Notes: generated by a model from the letters alone, not told the origin. DNA of 64,000 nt from Nonomuraea aurantiaca (GCF_020215705.1 NZ_JAIWNB010000023.1:124001-188000); one strand, 5' to 3'; positions 50,049-59,082 are shown, counted from the stretch's first letter. A program made the numbers and translations.

Positions 50049-51821
50049 TCAGGAGGTGGTTTCGCGCCACCTGTTGGTGATCGGGAGGCGGCGGTCGCGG
50101 CCGAAGTTCTTCGGGGTGATCTTCGGGCCCGGCGGGTATTGCCGGCGCTTGTACTCCGCCGTGTCCACCAGCCGGATGATGCGCGTCACCAGGGCGGGGT
50201 CGTGGCCGGCCGCGATGAGCTCCTGTACGCCCATGTCCTTCTCGACGTAGTCGTCGAGCAGCCGGTCCAGCACCTCGTACGGTGGCAGCGAGTCGGTGTC
50301 GCGCTGGTCGGGCCGCAGCTCGGCGCTCGGCTCCTTGGTGATCGAGTTCTCCGGGATGGGCCGCTCGGCGTCGAGGCGGAACGACGGGTCGCCGTGGGCG
50401 TTGCGCCAGCGGGACAGCTCCCACACCATCGTCTTCGGTACGTCCTTGATCGGGGCGAAGCCGCCCGCCGAGTCGCCGTACAGCGTGGAGTAGCCCGTCG
50501 CCAGCTCGCTCTTGTTGCCGGTCGTCAGCACCAGGTGGCCGTGCTCGTTGGACAGGCCCATGAGGATCGTGCCGCGGACGCGGGCCTGAAGGTTCTCGGC
50601 GGCCAGCCCGGACAGGTCGATCTCCTTCTCGAAGGCGTCGACGATCTCGCCGATCGGCACCACCTGGGCGTTGATGCCCTGCCTGCGTACCAGCTCCTCG
50701 GCGTCGCCGAGGGAGTGGTCGGAGGAGTAGCGCGAGGGCATCAGCACCACGTGGACCCGCTCGGGCCCGATCGCGTCGGAGGCGATGGTCGCGGTCAGCG
50801 CCGAGTCGATGCCGCCGGACAGGCCGAGGATCACCGACTGGAAGCCGTTCTTGACCACGTAGTCGCGTACGGCGAGCACCAGCGCCGAGTAGACCTCCGC
50901 GTGGGGGTCCAGCCGCTCCGCCACCCGGGCGGGCACGGGCTCGCGCGGCTCGACCGGGTCGGACGACAGCACCAGGCGGTCCACGGTGATGGTGGAGCCG
51001 TCGCCCGCGTCGTACGAGAACGACCCGGTCTCGGCGGTGGAGACCGGAAGGTCCAGGTCCACCACGAGCAGCTCCTCACGGAACTGCCCCGCGCGCGCCA
51101 CCAGCTCGCCCGCCGCGTCCACCACGATCGAGTCGCCGTCGAAGACCAGCTCGTCCTGCCCGCCGACCTGGTTGACGTAGACGAGCGCGCACCCGGCCTC
51201 ACGCGCCCTGCGCGCGCACAGCTCCAGGCGTACGTCGTCCTTCTCCTTCTCGTACGGCGAGGCGTTGGGCGCCACCAGCAGACCGGCACCCGCCTGGCCC
51301 ACCACGGCCACCGGGCCGCCCTCCTGCCACAGGTCCTCGCAGACCGCGATCGCCACGTCGACCCCGTGCAGCCGGAAGATCGGCAGCCGGTCGCCGCGCA
51401 CGAAGTAGCGGTATTCGTCGAACACCCCGTAGTTGGGCAGGTGGTGCTTGGCCGTGCGGACGACCACCTCGCCCCGGTGGAGCACCGCGGCGGCGTCGAG
51501 CGAGGCCCCCTTGGGCTGGCCGATGCGCGGCGCGAGCCCCGCCCGGTCGACGTAGCCGACGACCACGGGCAGCTCGCCCAGCCCTTCCTCCCGCAGTCTG
51601 AGCGCGACCTCGCCCAGCGTCCTGATGCTGGCGTCCACGAAGGACGTACGCAGGACCAGGTCCTCTACTGGATAGCCGGTGAAGAACATCTCCGTGAAGA
51701 CGACCAGGTGCGCGCCGCGCTCCGCGGCGTCGCGGGTCCACGTGAGCAGTCGGTCGGCGTTGCCGGAGAGGTCGCCTACGGTCGGGTTCGTCTGTGCCAG
51801 CGCGATACGGAGTTGTGCCAC
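50049..51821 (-). CDS. nadE: glutamine-dependent NAD+ synthetase
   Basis: Makes NAD+ from nicotinate adenine dinucleotide, ATP and glutamine. The 590-residue two-domain protein has an N-terminal C-N hydrolase glutaminase (Glu in FTEMFFTGYP, Lys in TAKHHLPNYGVFDE, Cys in IAVCEDLW) and a C-terminal synthetase with the P-loop LGLSGGIDSALT. Also seen are TGNKSELATGYSTLYGD and KEPSAELRPDQ. GTG 51821 is the start. Its place between panB and glnA2 is conserved in actinomycetes. Confidence 0.97.
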   Translation of the reverse strand: MAQLRIALAQTNPTVGDLSGNADRLLTWTRDAAERGAHLVVFTEMFFTGYPVEDLVLRTSFVDASIRTLGEVALRLREEGLGELPVVVGYVDRAGLAPRIGQPKGASLDAAAVLHRGEVVVRTAKHHLPNYGVFDEYRYFVRGDRLPIFRLHGVDVAIAVCEDLWQEGGPVAVVGQAGAGLLVAPNASPYEKEKDDVRLELCARRAREAGCALVYVNQVGGQDELVFDGDSIVVDAAGELVARAGQFREELLVVDLDLPVSTAETGSFSYDAGDGSTITVDRLVLSSDPVEPREPVPARVAERLDPHAEVYSALVLAVRDYVVKNGFQSVILGLSGGIDSALTATIASDAIGPERVHVVLMPSRYSSDHSLGDAEELVRRQGINAQVVPIGEIVDAFEKEIDLSGLAAENLQARVRGTILMGLSNEHGHLVLTTGNKSELATGYSTLYGDSAGGFAPIKDVPKTMVWELSRWRNAHGDPSFRLDAERPIPENSITKEPSAELRPDQRDTDSLPPYEVLDRLLDDYVEKDMGVQELIAAGHDPALVTRIIRLVDTAEYKRRQYPPGPKITPKNFGRDRRLPITNRWRETTS

Positions 51822-51879
51822 AGAGGTCAGCCTAGTACGGCGCCGTTTTTATCGTCCAAGCGACGAGAAGTGGGTTGTC

Positions 51880-53091
51880 TCACATGCCTTCCTGGAGGGC
51901 GCGCCGCCTGATCGCCGGGCCGAGCGCCAGCATGGCCACCGCGGACAGGAGCCCGACGCCGCCCACCGTGAACCACAGGGCCTGCGGCCCCACGTCCAGC
52001 AGCGCCCCACCGGCCAGCGGCGCCAGCACCGAGGCGACCGCCCACGCGAACCCGAACAGCCCCGAGTAGCGCCCCCGCAGATGCGCGGGCGCCAGCGCCG
52101 CGACGACGGTCCCCGCGATGCCCGCCGTCATGATCTCGCCGGCCGTCCAGACGGCGATGGTGACGCCCAGCCAGACGGCATCGGTGACGAAGGCGGTGAG
52201 CGCGAACCCGGCTCCCGTGATGGCCAGTCCCAGCGCGAGCGTCCTGGCGGCGTCCAGGCGGCCGATCCAGCCGGACACCAGCGGTTGCACGATGACGATC
52301 AGCACTCCGTTCAGCGCCATCGCCACCCCGAACTCCCCGGTGGACAGTCCCGCCTGCTTGACCATCGCGACCGGCAGCATGGTCACCGTCTGCAGGTACA
52401 CCAGCGCCTGCCCCAGCACCACGAGCGTGAAGGCGACCATCACCCGATCGCGCAGCACCACGCCGAACCCGCCCGCCGACTCCCGCTCGGCCGTGCGGGT
52501 CTCGGGGACCGCCCGCCAGACCAGTACGGCGAAGACCACGCTGCTGACGGCGTCGATCCAGAACAGCCAGCCGAACCCGAGCTGGGCCAGCCACCCGCCC
52601 GCCGTCATCCCGACCGCGTAGCCGAGGTTGATGGCCCAGAACAGCAGCCCGTACGCCCTGGGTCGCTCCACCGGCGAGACCAGGTCCGCCACCAGGGCGT
52701 TGGACGCGGGCCGGTAGGCGTCGACCACCAGCCCCAGCGCGAACATCGAGGCCGTGATCGCGGCCAGGGAGGTGCTGTATCCCAGCGCCAGCATCGCGGC
52801 CGCGGTGGCGAGCATGCTGCCGGACAGCGTGGCCCGCCGCCCGATCCGGTCGGTCAGCCACCCGCCGAGCAGCTGCGAGATCAGCGACCCCGCCCCGAAC
52901 ACGGCCATCACGAGTCCCGCGCCCGCCACCGAGACGCCCCTGGCCTGCGTCAGGTAGACGCCGGTGAACGGCATCACCATGGTGCCCAGGCGGTTCACCA
53001 GCGTGCCGCTCCACAGGGCCCAGAACGGCCGGGGGAGCCCGCCCACCTGGGACCTCAGGAACGACCGCTTCTCAACGACAGTGCTAGTCAC
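51880..53091 (-). CDS. MFS transporter
   Basis: A 403-residue, 12-TM facilitator. Loop 2-3 GGWLTDRIGRRATLSGSM (GxLaDrxGrr) and a DSVxR-like VDAYRPASNALVADLV are present. The N-terminus GLPRPFWALWSGTLVNRLGTMVMPF is typical of the DHA1-type MDR pumps of actinomycetes. Divergent from the ArsR/DUF5937 regulator with a long perfect dyad in the gap, hence likely repressed by it. Confidence 0.92.
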   Translation of the reverse strand: MTSTVVEKRSFLRSQVGGLPRPFWALWSGTLVNRLGTMVMPFTGVYLTQARGVSVAGAGLVMAVFGAGSLISQLLGGWLTDRIGRRATLSGSMLATAAAMLALGYSTSLAAITASMFALGLVVDAYRPASNALVADLVSPVERPRAYGLLFWAINLGYAVGMTAGGWLAQLGFGWLFWIDAVSSVVFAVLVWRAVPETRTAERESAGGFGVVLRDRVMVAFTLVVLGQALVYLQTVTMLPVAMVKQAGLSTGEFGVAMALNGVLIVIVQPLVSGWIGRLDAARTLALGLAITGAGFALTAFVTDAVWLGVTIAVWTAGEIMTAGIAGTVVAALAPAHLRGRYSGLFGFAWAVASVLAPLAGGALLDVGPQALWFTVGGVGLLSAVAMLALGPAIRRRALQEGM

Positions 53092-53103
53092 GGACCAAGA
53101 CTG

Positions 53104-53132
53104 ATCGTTCGCCTTTGGTGGCCGCGAACGAT
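53104..53132. promoter_or_regulatory. ArsR-type operator
   Basis: ATCGTTCGC (53104-53112) and GCGAACGAT (53124-53132) form a perfect 9+9 bp dyad with an 11-bp spacer, in the 60-bp gap between the MFS gene and the DUF5937/ArsR gene. Confidence 0.78.
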
Positions 53133-53151
53133 TTAGGGCACACTAAAAGGT

Positions 53152-54168
53152 ATGGCGGTGACCTGGGTGATGCGGCCGGAGGACGTCGCGCGGATCAGGT
53201 TCGCGTTCTCCCCGATGTGGGAGCTGGTCGCCAGCCTGCGTACGCTGCAGGATCCCGCCAGGCAGTCGATCCACCTGCCGTGGATCAAGTGCGTGCGCCC
53301 CCGCCTCGCGGAGCTGGACCTGACCGAGTTGTTCGCGCTCGTCCCGCCGAGCGGCTATCTCGCCGACTTCATCACGCCGCCGCCCGACACGCCGCTGCCG
53401 GACTTCACCGCCGAGCTGGATCGCGTACGGCTCACTCCGCCGGACCGGGCCCGCGCTGAGGCGGCCCAGGTACAGGGAGCGGACCGGGCGGTGATCGAAC
53501 GGTTCATGGCCGATCCGGCGGCGGGCGTGGCCCGGGTCGCCGACGCGCTGCGGGCTTACTGGGAGACGTGCTTCGCCGAGTTCTGGCCGCGGGTCTACGG
53601 GCTGCTGGAGCGCGACGTACTGCGCAGGTCACGGCAGCTGGCCCAGGGCGGTGCCCGCGAGCTGTTCGCCGCGCTCGATCCGGCCGTGGAGTGGACGGGG
53701 GAGCGGCTGCACATCGACCGGCCGTGGTGCACCCTGGAAGGGCTGCACGGTGACGGGCTGGTGCTGGTGCCGAGCGCGTTCTACTGGCCGTCGGTGGCCG
53801 TGATGTCGGCCCCGTACCAGTCGATGCTGGTCTATCCGGTGCTGGGCGTCGGGACGCTGTGGGAGCAGGGCCCGCCGCCCGCGCCTGAGGCGCTGGCGGC
53901 GCTCATCGGGCGCAGCCGGGCGCGGATCCTGCTCGCGCTGGCCGAGCCCAGCACGACCTCGGCGCTGGCCGGGCGCATGTCGCTCACGCCCGGCGCGGTC
54001 AGCCAGCACCTCGGCGTGCTCAGCGGCGGCGGGCTGGCCGTCGGGATGCGCGTCGGCAAGCAGGTCGTGTACCGCCGCACCGCCGCGGGCGACACGCTGG
54101 CCGCGAGCACACCCGCGACGGCCGCTCCCACGTCCGCAACGCCCGCCATCGCCGGTCGTCAGTTGTAG
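53152..54168 (+). CDS. DUF5937/ArsR-type winged-helix regulator
   Basis: A 338-residue protein. The long N-terminal domain (residues 1-245; RIRFAFSPMWELVASLRTLQDP start) is the DUF5937 type that precedes ArsR helices in actinobacteria. The C-terminal winged helix is at about 250-310 (ARILLALAEPSTTSALAGRMSLTPGAVSQHLGVLSGGGLA). The tail of about 25 Ala/Thr/Pro residues is low-complexity. Divergent from an MFS gene with a strong dyad. The 3' end overlaps the terpene synthase by 10 bp in convergent orientation. Confidence 0.9.
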   Translation: MAVTWVMRPEDVARIRFAFSPMWELVASLRTLQDPARQSIHLPWIKCVRPRLAELDLTELFALVPPSGYLADFITPPPDTPLPDFTAELDRVRLTPPDRARAEAAQVQGADRAVIERFMADPAAGVARVADALRAYWETCFAEFWPRVYGLLERDVLRRSRQLAQGGARELFAALDPAVEWTGERLHIDRPWCTLEGLHGDGLVLVPSAFYWPSVAVMSAPYQSMLVYPVLGVGTLWEQGPPPAPEALAALIGRSRARILLALAEPSTTSALAGRMSLTPGAVSQHLGVLSGGGLAVGMRVGKQVVYRRTAAGDTLAASTPATAAPTSATPAIAGRQL

Positions 54169-55139
54169 CGGGTGGACTCCAGGAGCCAGTCGAGGTGGGC
54201 GCGCGGCGCGGCCAGGTAGGCGCACGCCACCTTGCTCACGTCGCGCGCCAGGCTGGGCGTGAGCGTGTCGAGCGGCAGGCGCCGGGCCGCCTCCTGCATG
54301 TCCTGGCAGCGTTCGGCGATCCGGTCGAGCACCCAGGCCGTGGCCTCCGGCTGGTCCAGGCCGAGCTGGTGCATCACGACCACGACGAGGTTGTGCCCGT
54401 CGCCGCGTTCCTTGGGCAGTGACGCCACGTCGTTGCACCAGGCGGTGACGTCGGTGCAGGCGTCGACGAGCTGCTGCCACGGCTCGCAGGCGTGCACCCA
54501 CGCGGGCACCTCCACGCGCAGGCACGGCTCCACGAGGTCGTAGAGGTACGGGCCGACGGTCCCCCTGCGCAGCGCCGGATACTGCTCCAGGGTCGGTATG
54601 CGGCCCGTGGCGCGGTTCTCGGCCTCGATGCGGCAGGCGTCGTGCTGACGCCGCAGATTGGCCGCGAACCTGGTCCGCCACAGATCGCTCATCCGGGCAC
54701 TGGTCACCCGCCACAGGTCGGCGAAGGCCGCCTCCAGCGGGTGGGCCGCGCCGCCCGCCAGCAGGCCCTGGAAGACCTCCAGCCGGCCCGGCCCCTCGTC
54801 GAGCTCGTCGTCGAGGTTGAACAGCCAGGTCAGCCACTGCGCGAACAGCGCCGCCGCGGCCGCGTCGAACTCGGCGAACGCGCGGCCCGCCATGCGGTGG
54901 AACCCCACACCGGGACCGGCGTGGAGATGGGTCCGCCGGGCCCAGTCCAGGACGGCCGCCTCGATCGCGTACACGGCCGGATGCATGCGGCAGGGCTCCG
55001 CCATGGCGGGCACCCGCTCGGTGAGCACCAGCAGCGTGGTGGCGGCGGGCGCCCCGCGGCGCGGCCCGGGCGCCAGCGGCTTCCACTGGAGCATGGACCG
55101 CAGGGCGGTACGCACCGAGGTGATCACATCGGTACTCAT
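54159..55139 (-). CDS. class I terpene synthase
   Basis: A 326-residue bacterial class I terpene cyclase, all-helical. Metal motif 1 is D110-D111-E-L-D114-E115 in FNLDDELDEG. The NSE triad is N236, S240, E244 in NDVASLPKERGD, and the C-terminal Arg-Tyr pair is R324-Y325. The pyrophosphate-sensing Arg is probably in RRGTVGPYLYDL. It should cyclise an acyclic prenyl diphosphate (probably farnesyl or geranylgeranyl) with three Mg2+. The product cannot be deduced. Its start overlaps the EF-hand gene's stop (ATGA), with no P450 nearby that is intact. Confidence 0.9.
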   Translation of the reverse strand: MSTDVITSVRTALRSMLQWKPLAPGPRRGAPAATTLLVLTERVPAMAEPCRMHPAVYAIEAAVLDWARRTHLHAGPGVGFHRMAGRAFAEFDAAAAALFAQWLTWLFNLDDELDEGPGRLEVFQGLLAGGAAHPLEAAFADLWRVTSARMSDLWRTRFAANLRRQHDACRIEAENRATGRIPTLEQYPALRRGTVGPYLYDLVEPCLRVEVPAWVHACEPWQQLVDACTDVTAWCNDVASLPKERGDGHNLVVVVMHQLGLDQPEATAWVLDRIAERCQDMQEAARRLPLDTLTPSLARDVSKVACAYLAAPRAHLDWLLESTRYN

Positions 55140-55681
55140 AGGGGGCCAAAGAGCCAGTTGCCCGCGGCGCTCGGGTCGTCACCGACGTAGTACTGCCGGG
55201 CGGCCACGATCAGCTCGTCCACGGTCAGCACGCCCTTGCCCGCCCGGTCGAGCCGGTCGAACGCCTCGTCCACGTCGTCGTAGGCGGTGCCGAAGGCGCT
55301 CAGCAGCGTACGGAACTCGCGGGGCCCGATCAGGCCGTCGCCGTCGTCGTCGCACAGGTCGGCCACGGCCGCCGTGGCGGGCCGGAACACCGGCTCGTAC
55401 AGGTCGCCCTCGACGAACGCCGCCATCATCCCTTCGCGGAACTCCTCCCGCAAGATCTGGGTATCGGCGTCCCGGCCGAGCACGCCGGACAGGGTCGACC
55501 AGATCCCGTCGAATCCGTCGACGAGATCGCTGCCGGTGACCGAGGTTGGGGACTCTCCGAATCCCACCAGGAGCCGTGCACCCAACCCCAGCAGGTCCTC
55601 CCGCTCGATGACGCCCCCGCCGCCCGCGTCGATGTGGTCGAAAGCCCTATCAAGCTTGTGATTGAGCAGGTCGATAGCCAC
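55136..55681 (-). CDS. EF-hand calcium-binding protein
   Basis: A 181-residue calerythrin-like protein with four helix-loop-helix positions. One loop is canonical (DDDGDGLIGPRE, about residues 115-126); the first (HIDAGGGGVIERED) and the last (DRAGKGVLTVDE) are degenerate, as is the second. So it probably binds one strong Ca2+ or is a structural sensor. GTG 55681 is chosen with GGGGGAGG 5 nt upstream; the open frame upstream lacks conservation. Translationally coupled to the terpene synthase, divergent from glnA2. Confidence 0.85.
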   Translation of the reverse strand: MAIDLLNHKLDRAFDHIDAGGGGVIEREDLLGLGARLLVGFGESPTSVTGSDLVDGFDGIWSTLSGVLGRDADTQILREEFREGMMAAFVEGDLYEPVFRPATAAVADLCDDDGDGLIGPREFRTLLSAFGTAYDDVDEAFDRLDRAGKGVLTVDELIVAARQYYVGDDPSAAGNWLFGPL

Positions 55682-55833
55682 CAATGCCTCCCCCGAGACT
55701 GACTGCGTGATCACGATAGGTGCGGCCGGGCTCTTTGTCAGCGAGGCTCGCACCGGGACCCCACGTAACGTGTGCGAAACACGGACACGGCATCCTGATA
55801 GGGAACTCAGTACTGTCTTCGCTAGGGGATGCT

Positions 55834-57195
55834 TTGGACCGCCAGCAGGAGTTCGTGCTCCGCACGCTCGAGGAACGCGACATCCGGTTCATCCGGCTCT
55901 GGTTCACCGACGTTCTCGGCTTCCTGAAGTCGGTGGCGATAGCCCCGGCAGAGCTCGAAGGCGCCTTCGCCGAGGGCATCGGCTTCGACGGCTCGGCCAT
56001 CGAGGGCTTCGCCCGGGTCTACGAGGCCGACATGCTGGCCAAGCCGGATCCGGCGACGTTCCAGATCCTGCCGTGGCGCAGCGAGACGCCGGGCGCGGGC
56101 CGCATCTTCTGCGACATCCTCATGCCGGACGGCTCGCCGTCGCACGCCGACCCGCGCTGGGTGCTCAAACGCACGCTCGCCAAGTGCGCCGACATGGGCT
56201 TCACCTTCTACACCCACCCGGAGATCGAGTTCTTCCTGCTGAAGAACCGGCCCGAGCCGGGCCAGCGCCCCGAGCCGATCGACTCCGGCGGCTACTTCGA
56301 CCACACCCCGCACAGCTCGGGCCACGACTTCAGGCGCCAGGCGATCATGATGCTGGAGTCGATGGGCATCTCGGTCGAGTTCAGCCACCACGAGGGCGCG
56401 CCCGGCCAGCAGGAGATCGACCTGCGCTACGCCGACGCGCTCACCACGGCCGACAACATCATGACCTTCCGGCTGGTGATGAAGGAGGTCGCGCTGGAGC
56501 AGGGCATCTGGGCGTCCTTCATGCCCAAGCCGTTCACCGAGCACCCGGGCTCCGGCATGCACACCCACATGTCGCTGTTCGAGGGTGATCGCAACGCCTT
56601 CTACGAGGCCGGTGCCGACTACCAGCTGTCCAAGATCGGCCGCTCGTTCATCGCCGGGCTGCTCAAGCACGCCGCCGAGATCACCGCCATCACCAACCAG
56701 TGGGTCAACTCCTACAAGCGCCTCTGGGGCGGCGCGGAGGCCATCGCGGGCCAGGGCGGCGAGGCGCCCTCCTACGTCTGCTGGGGCCACAACAACCGGT
56801 CCGCGCTGGTACGAGTGCCGATGTACAAGCCGCACAAGGGCGGCTCGACGCGCATCGAGTTCCGCTCGCTCGACTCGGCCTGCAACCCCTACCTGGCCTT
56901 CGCGCTGATCCTCTCGGCCGGCCTGAAGGGCATCGAGGAGGGCTACGAGCTCCCGGCCGCCGCCGAGGACAACGTGTGGACGCTCACCAGCGCCGAGCGG
57001 CGCGCCCTGGGCATCCAGCCGCTGCCCCAGTCGCTGGACGAGGCCATCGCGGTCATGGAGCAGAGCGAGCTGGTGGCCGAGACGCTGGGCGAGCACGTCT
57101 TCGACTTCTTCCTGCGCAACAAGCGCTCCGAGTGGCGCGACTTCCGCCGCCAGGTCACGGAGTTCGAGCTCGGCCGCTACCTGCCGGTGCTGTAG
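55834..57195 (+). CDS. glnA2: GlnA2-type glutamine synthetase family enzyme
   Basis: A 453-residue GS-I-beta-like enzyme. Start TTG 55834 (product MDRQQEFVLRTLEERDIRF) is 5 nt after AGGGG. Glutamate and metal motifs are present: GFDGSAIEGF, YTHPEIEFFLL, EFSHHEGAPGQQEIDLRY, GSGMHTHMSLF (His metal ligand), NQWVNSYKRL and NNRSALVRVP. The adenylylation-site NLY(D/E)LP of GlnA1 is replaced by EGYELPAAAEDNVW. In Streptomyces coelicolor GlnA2 of this neighbourhood (near glnE) is reported to act as a gamma-glutamylpolyamine synthetase, so ammonia assimilation is not certain here. Confidence 0.93.
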   Translation: MDRQQEFVLRTLEERDIRFIRLWFTDVLGFLKSVAIAPAELEGAFAEGIGFDGSAIEGFARVYEADMLAKPDPATFQILPWRSETPGAGRIFCDILMPDGSPSHADPRWVLKRTLAKCADMGFTFYTHPEIEFFLLKNRPEPGQRPEPIDSGGYFDHTPHSSGHDFRRQAIMMLESMGISVEFSHHEGAPGQQEIDLRYADALTTADNIMTFRLVMKEVALEQGIWASFMPKPFTEHPGSGMHTHMSLFEGDRNAFYEAGADYQLSKIGRSFIAGLLKHAAEITAITNQWVNSYKRLWGGAEAIAGQGGEAPSYVCWGHNNRSALVRVPMYKPHKGGSTRIEFRSLDSACNPYLAFALILSAGLKGIEEGYELPAAAEDNVWTLTSAERRALGIQPLPQSLDEAIAVMEQSELVAETLGEHVFDFFLRNKRSEWRDFRRQVTEFELGRYLPVL

Positions 57196-57207
57196 ACAGC
57201 GTGGAAC

Positions 57208-57238
57208 CGCGTCGACGTCGTCAAACGGCGTCGACGCG
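57208..57238 (+). terminator. hairpin after glnA2
   Basis: CGCGTCGACG (57208-57217) and CGTCGACGCG (57229-57238) are perfect 10-bp arms with an 11-nt loop, 12 bp after the glnA2 stop. No U-tract. Each arm contains the palindrome CGTCGACG, so protein binding is also possible. Confidence 0.65.
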
Positions 57239-57294
57239 CCATCCCTGGTGGAGCCGGCGCATCACTGTGTCCCGAGCGTCGGCTCGGGTGGTGG

Positions 57295-57642
57295 TCACTG
57301 GAACGCGTAGCACTCCACTTCGGCTCGGCGATACGACAGGTGCTTGGCCACGGAGTCCCGCACGCATGCGCGTTCGTTCCTGCTCAGCTGCAACATGCCG
57401 CACACGGTCACGCTGGAATAGGTGCGGCAATCCAGCGAGGGGTCGGCCTCCCCGACGCGGTAGTTCGCCCTGACCGTCGCGCGGCACTCCGAGCGTGCCT
57501 GCGATGTGTTGGCGTACCTGCACTGATGGATCAGGACCTCATACTGGGATTCGCTGACCTGGTGCCGGTCGCCATCCCAAGCGGGCATCGTTCCGAACAT
57601 GGGGAGCAGCCACAACCCGGCGGCGGCGATGATGAATTTCAT
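57295..57642 (-). CDS. small exported Cys-rich protein
   Basis: A 115-residue protein from ATG 57642, with GGAGGG upstream. The signal sequence is about residues 1-20 (MKFIIAAAGLWLLPMFG). The mature part has six cysteines (HQCRY, SECRA, LDCRT, VTVCG, ERACVRD, VECYAFQ), likely three disulphides, and many Arg residues. I recognise no family. Isolated, between the glnA2 terminator and the serine hydrolase gene. Confidence 0.72.
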   Translation of the reverse strand: MKFIIAAAGLWLLPMFGTMPAWDGDRHQVSESQYEVLIHQCRYANTSQARSECRATVRANYRVGEADPSLDCRTYSSVTVCGMLQLSRNERACVRDSVAKHLSYRRAEVECYAFQ

Positions 57643-57840
57643 GGCTTCCCTCCAACACGCGCGAGGCACTGCCGGGGAGACGTCGCAGTCACATCACCTG
57701 CTGAACTACCCCCGTCCGGATACTTCAGTCGCAGATCATGACCTCGTGGGGGCCGACCGGCCGCAGGCCTGAGGCCGGCCGGGAACGCGCGGTGCCACGG
57801 GCCGGTCTCGTCGGAGGCCGAGGGGTGCCGCGTCGGTGGA

Positions 57841-59082
57841 TCAGAAGTACTTCGAGGTCAGGTCCGTCGTCGGCCAGGTGGTGATCTTGACGGCGTTCAT
57901 CTGGTCGTCGATCACGTCGAAGTCCGGCGTCCCGGTCTCCTCGCGCCGGTTGAACACCGCCGCGTAGCTCCACCCGTTCTGCAGCCGCGCCAGGTACGAG
58001 AACGTGCCCGGCATCGAGCCGTTGTGCCAGGTGTTGAGGTGCCCGGTCACCTGACGGACCCACCAGCCGCCGCCGTACCAGGAGCCGGAGGAGGTGACGC
58101 CGGTCTCCGGCTTGGCGAACAGCTTGGCGATCGACGCCGAGCTCAGCACCGTGCCCGGCCGGTCGAAAGCGAGCGTCCAGCGGACGAGGTCCACGGCCGA
58201 GGCCAGCCAGCCGCCGTTGGCGTCCTGGTTGGGCATGTTGAAGCCGCCGTACGGGTACGGCACGACGGTGCCTGACTCGTCCATGACGGTCTTGTTCGTG
58301 TACTGGGACTGGTACATCACCTCGCCGGACACGGCCTCGGTCCTGAGGCTCTTGCCGAGGCGCATCCGGGTGATGCCGAGCGGCTTGAGCAGCTTCGTCT
58401 TGACGTACATCTCGTACGACATGCCGGACACTTTTTCGATGATCCGGCCGAGCAGCAGGTAGCCGTAGTTGCTGTAGACCATCTTCGAGCCGGGGGCGAA
58501 GTCGAGCGGCCGGCCCGTGGCGTACTTGATGATCTCGGCGTGGCCGATCGGCAGCGGCACGTCCAGCGCGGCCGAGATCGTGTGGTCCAGCCAGAGCTGG
58601 TCCTGCTTGGAGGTGTCACGGTCCCAGCCGCCCAGGTGCTGCATCAGCCGGAGCACGGTGACCTGGTTCATCCGGGTGTCGGCGGGGGTGAGGCCGAGCA
58701 GCGTGGTCACCTTGGCCGAAAGGCTCAGCTTGCCGTCCTGCACCAGGCGCATGATGGCGGCGGAGGTGATGTTCTTGCTCAGGCTGGCGATGCGGAACAA
58801 CGACGTCGGAGTGACGGCGGGGATCGCCTGGGCGCCGGTGCTGTAGCGATAACCGCGGGCCAGGACGATCTTTCCGCTCTTCATGACCGCCAACTGGGCG
58901 CAGGAGATCTCGCGTTCCTTCACAAAGGTCTTGATCACGTTGTCGAACCCGGCCAAGGAGGCGGGAGCGGTCCCCGACGTCTCCACCACCGGCACAGGGG
59001 CGGCGAGCGCCGGCCGAGCCGTCATCGCGGCGGCGGGTACGGCGACGGTCCCCGCCTTGAGCAGGCCCCTACGAGTGAACAT
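57841..59082 (-). CDS. Tat-exported class C beta-lactamase-like serine hydrolase
   Basis: A 413-residue serine hydrolase of the DD-peptidase/beta-lactamase-C family. The N-terminus MFTRRGLLKAGTV is a twin-arginine signal with ALA cleavage near residue 28. Ser100-x-x-Lys103 is in IASLSKN, the Tyr-x-Asn motif in VYSNYGYLL, and the third motif is HNG (WHNGSMPG), as in esterase-type members. The usual relatives are D-aminopeptidases and esterases acting at the cell wall or outside. Substrate unknown. ATG 59082 is chosen for the Tat signal. Confidence 0.92.
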   Translation of the reverse strand: MFTRRGLLKAGTVAVPAAAMTARPALAAPVPVVETSGTAPASLAGFDNVIKTFVKEREISCAQLAVMKSGKIVLARGYRYSTGAQAIPAVTPTSLFRIASLSKNITSAAIMRLVQDGKLSLSAKVTTLLGLTPADTRMNQVTVLRLMQHLGGWDRDTSKQDQLWLDHTISAALDVPLPIGHAEIIKYATGRPLDFAPGSKMVYSNYGYLLLGRIIEKVSGMSYEMYVKTKLLKPLGITRMRLGKSLRTEAVSGEVMYQSQYTNKTVMDESGTVVPYPYGGFNMPNQDANGGWLASAVDLVRWTLAFDRPGTVLSSASIAKLFAKPETGVTSSGSWYGGGWWVRQVTGHLNTWHNGSMPGTFSYLARLQNGWSYAAVFNRREETGTPDFDVIDDQMNAVKITTWPTTDLTSKYF

